Notes under the pieces: generated by a model
Seen by the model: the letters and a program-made list of their open reading frames with translations, nothing else
Told to the model about the DNA's origin: nothing
The model's database searches: none
In this document: piece after piece, positions 62,701 through 64,000 of the stretch
How the letters are laid out: each line of letters starts with the position of its first letter
How positions within the stretch are numbered: position 1 is the first letter of the stretch
Position numbers and translations under genes: made by a program
Source of the DNA: Flavobacteriaceae bacterium PS02337
Lineage (GTDB): Bacteria > Bacteroidota > Bacteroidia > Flavobacteriales > Flavobacteriaceae
Length of the DNA: 64,000 nt
NCBI GenBank assembly: GCA_029959285.1
Contig: JASCOE010000005.1
Coordinates: forward strand, 295,626 to 359,625
Reading direction: 5' to 3'

Positions 62701-64000
62701 AACGCTCAGGCAGTAATCGGAACAAATCCAGGACAGGTGAGCATTCACCCGGTAACTCTTCCGACAGGATTTACAATCAACGCAGACGGAACAGTAAAAG
62801 TTCCTGCGAACACAAAAGAAGGAAATTACAATGTTGAATACAGAATCTGTGAAATCAACAATACTGGCAACTGTTCAACAGCAACATCTGTTGTTAAAGT
62901 AAGCGCGCCGGTTATTTTAGCGGCAGCGGAAACTTTCACAACACCAGTAAACGGACTTCCGGGCGGAGACACTGCAGAATCCCTGATTTTAGGAGATAAA
63001 TTAAATAATGTTCAAGCAGTAATCGGAACGGCAGCAGGACAGGTGAGCATTCACCCGGTAACTCTTCCGACAGGATTTACAATCAACGCAGACGGAACGG
63101 TAAAAGTTCCAGCGAACACAAAAGAAGGAAATTACAATGTTGAATACAGAATCTGTGAAATCAACAATACTGGCAACTGTTCAACAGCGACATCTGTTGT
63201 TAAAGTAAGCGCACCGGTTATTTTAGCGGCAGCGGAAACTTTCACAACACCAGTAAACGGACTTCCGGGCGGAGACACAACAGAATCTCTTATTTTAGGA
63301 GATAAATTAAATAATCTTCAGGCAGTAATCGGAACGGCAGCAGGACAGGTGAGCATTCACCCGGTAACTCTTCCGACAGGATTTACAATCAACGCAGACG
63401 GAACGGTAAAAGTTCCAGCGAACACAAAAGAAGGAAATTACAATGTTGAATACAGAATCTGTGAAATCAACAATACTAGCAACTGTTCAACAGCAACATC
63501 TGTTGTTAAAGTAAGCGCGCCGGTTATTTTAGCTGCAGCGGAAACTTTCACAACACCAGTAAACGGACTTCCGGGCGGAGACACGGCAGAATCTCTTATT
63601 TTAGGAGATAAATTAAATAATGTTCAGGCAGTAATCGGAACGGCAGCAGGACAGGTGAGCATTCACCCGGTAACTCTTCCGACAGGATTTACAATCAACG
63701 CAGACGGAACGGTAAAAGTTCCTGCGAACACAAAAGAAGGAAATTACAATGTTGAATACAGAATCTGTGAAATCAACAATACTGGCAACTGTTCAACAGC
63801 GACATCTGTTGTTAAAGTAAGCGCACCGGTTATTTTAGCGGCAGCGGAAACTTTCACAACACCAGTAAACGGGCTTCCGGGCGGAGACACGGCAGAATCT
63901 CTTATTTTAGGAGATAAATTAAATAATGTTCAGGCAGTAATCGGAACGGCAGCAGGACAGGTGAGCATTCACCCGGTAACTCTTCCGACAGGATTTACAA
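59719..64000 (+). CDS. Large secreted repeat protein, adhesin-like; 3' end beyond the window
   Basis: An open frame from ATG 59719 runs to the window end, at least 1427 codons, without a stop. It has a signal peptide (30 residues, ending NVSA). An IgGFc-binding-like beta region (about 240-450) carries GTEYFLERGTGNSTAEQTTVVATKDDTTITI and SNFIETAKF. A DUF11-type repeat (DLEVKKTVNIATPCVGSNVEFTVMLNNLG, about 535-640), Ig-like/BIG2 modules (about 650-800) and several cysteine-containing modules follow. From residue 969 come 102-residue tandem repeats. It is likely a surface or gliding-related protein with a C-terminal type IX secretion signal, which is not visible here. Confidence 0.88.
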   Translation, partial: MRNSTFNQSGFFRLILLIVFLLLSAHNVSAQFYTKHYIAPAPWQYFNNANEIVIATNSTSSVNITVSKSDGTLVTNLTAIKGTPAVYRFTGTPSTTKAYAFNTILNGAGLIVEGNAPISINLRNVASDALSGTDVDKDIKGNAALTSFGDAGIGIRFRVGYYRDGSLGNFNNYGDQRPIYSIMATVNNTTVKINSTVTTTLNAGQSYLFKAPIGTLVESSNPVVMNTSAAIDTPGGCGDSAYNQVPPEAVLGTEYFLERGTGNSTAEQTTVVATKDDTTITIESYSTTGALVATNTVKLALAGQFHTFVNGSTNTNFTASHIIADKRVAVYSGTAQGCEVDISTIAPVSECGGSNFIETAKFRSYNSGTLDYFGYILLRSATEIVTVNGVNIATISGVPARYQIGTTGWYIINFNSVQIGSPNFLSIASNSKLTVSIVQQSGGFSMAGFFSNFAVQPEDPTFTYVSGGGCTNSTALLSTPSGLSPYQWYLNGVAISGATSDTYTATKTGAYSVASTLTCGAQTQSKPVSVTLCTDLEVKKTVNIATPCVGSNVEFTVMLNNLGVNNSTGVSVNDLLPTGYTFVSSTASVGAYNSTTGVWSIGDVNGGAAETLKITARVNASGVYNNTASLPSTITDSNSANNSASVSTTPNPLPTLTINNPASVCSPSTVNLTAPAVTAGSSSNLTFTYWTNSTATTAYATPTAATAGTYYIKATTTSGCSDVKPVVVTVATPPNAGTLSGTQSICAGSSTTFSSNGNTGGAWTSDDNAIATVTSAGVVNGLSAGTATITYRVTGTGGCSDAISTRTVTVKALPAAPAASAQSFCSVDAKKVSDLLPFGTAYKWYDVATLGTALQGTDVLTTKTYYVSETSNGCEGPRRSVAVTVTTTPSAPTVGTITQPTCSSATGSFTITNYSSSYSYIITPSTGVTRTNDVVTAPTGSYTIKASLNSCESLATNFTVDSQICAVAETFTTPVNGLPGGNTTQSLILGDKLNNAQAVIGTNPGQVSIHPVTLPTGFTINADGTVKVPANTKEGNYNVEYRICEINNTGNCSTATSVVKVSAPVILAAAETFTTPVNGLPGGDTAESLILGDKLNNVQAVIGTAAGQVSIHPVTLPTGFTINADGTVKVPANTKEGNYNVEYRICEINNTGNCSTATSVVKVSAPVILAAAETFTTPVNGLPGGDTTESLILGDKLNNLQAVIGTAAGQVSIHPVTLPTGFTINADGTVKVPANTKEGNYNVEYRICEINNTSNCSTATSVVKVSAPVILAAAETFTTPVNGLPGGDTAESLILGDKLNNVQAVIGTAAGQVSIHPVTLPTGFTINADGTVKVPANTKEGNYNVEYRICEINNTGNCSTATSVVKVSAPVILAAAETFTTPVNGLPGGDTAESLILGDKLNNVQAVIGTAAGQVSIHPVTLPTGFT
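62623..64000 (+). repeat. 306-bp tandem coding repeats, about 4.5 copies to the window end
   Basis: The repeat starts at GAA-ACT positions 62623, 62929, 63235, 63541 and 63847, each exactly 306 bp apart. Each 102-residue unit reads ETFTTPVNGLPGG, then SLILGDKLNN.QAVIGT, GQVSIHPVTLPTGFTINADG, VKVPANTKEGNYNVEYRICEINN, TSVVKVSAPVILAAA. Copy 1 differs most (NTTQ, NAQ, TNPGQ). Copies 2-4 and the partial copy 5 are nearly identical at the DNA level, including silent positions. Real copy number is unknown because the window ends within the array. Confidence 0.97.

Noticed and set aside
62623-64000. Regular repeats that might be a CRISPR array
   Set aside because: The period is 306 bp, the repeats have no spacers and the frame stays open throughout, so these are protein-coding tandem repeats.

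Overview
This AT-rich window is from a member of the Bacteroidota, most likely a Flavobacterium close to F. johnsoniae. The evidence is the repeated use of the Bacteroidota promoter form (TTG about 17-23 nt upstream of TAnnTTTG), the lack of purine-rich ribosome binding sites, an alternative complex III/cytochrome aa3 operon of the Flavobacterium type, a DUF2723 glycosyltransferase, DUF3127 and DUF4920 proteins, and a large secreted repeat adhesin. Almost all of it is chromosomal core sequence. I saw no transposase, phage gene or CRISPR array.

Layout. 0-6 kb: greA, a HIT protein, a sensor kinase divergent from a flavin reductase, DUF3127, aat and a MOSC protein. 5.4-12.5 kb: a complete leftward thiamine operon read as thiS-thiC-tenI-thiD-thiE-thiG-thiH-thiF, headed by a TPP riboswitch and carrying several small repeats at its internal junctions. 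12.6-16.1 kb: tag, a queuosine precursor transporter and an M3 peptidase. 16.1-19.1 kb: leftward ribosomal operon rplM-rpsI-rpsB-tsf. 19.2-22.6 kb: two Tat-type ferritin-like proteins facing a LacI regulator, then a small exported protein. 22.7-25.5 kb: polA. 25.6-28.6 kb: a MITE-like repeat, then an OmpR-type two-component system flanked by two homologous small secreted Lys/Ala-rich proteins with matching promoters. 28.7-38.2 kb: metallophosphoesterase, cysteine-less thioredoxin, polysaccharide deacetylase, DUF2723 protein, two tandem tRNA-Gln genes, an AraC regulator, aldehyde dehydrogenase and a universal stress protein. 38.3-43.1 kb: rimP-nusA-infB. 43.2-44.2 kb: DUF4920 and SPOR proteins. 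44.3-55.8 kb: actABCDEF-coxBA. 55.9-59.2 kb: ruvB, a cytochrome P450 and queG. 59.7 kb to the end: a secreted repeat protein that runs off the window and carries 306-bp tandem repeats.

How the genes work together. The thi genes make the pyrimidine and thiazole halves of thiamin phosphate and join them under riboswitch control. The act and cox genes encode a quinol:cytochrome c oxidoreductase with its partner oxidase. rimP-nusA-infB and rplM-rpsI-rpsB-tsf serve translation. The transporter at 13.2 kb and queG at 58.3 kb belong to queuosine metabolism.

The best candidate for an undescribed system is the block at 25.78-28.64 kb. Each small-protein promoter carries the direct repeat TCTTCAT-N4-TCTTCAT exactly 10 nt before its TAnnTTTG box and the same distance from its start codon. 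The regulator and kinase genes lie between them. This suggests a regulon whose outputs are two disordered, cationic secreted peptides, similar in outline to the E. coli acid-shock protein Asr.
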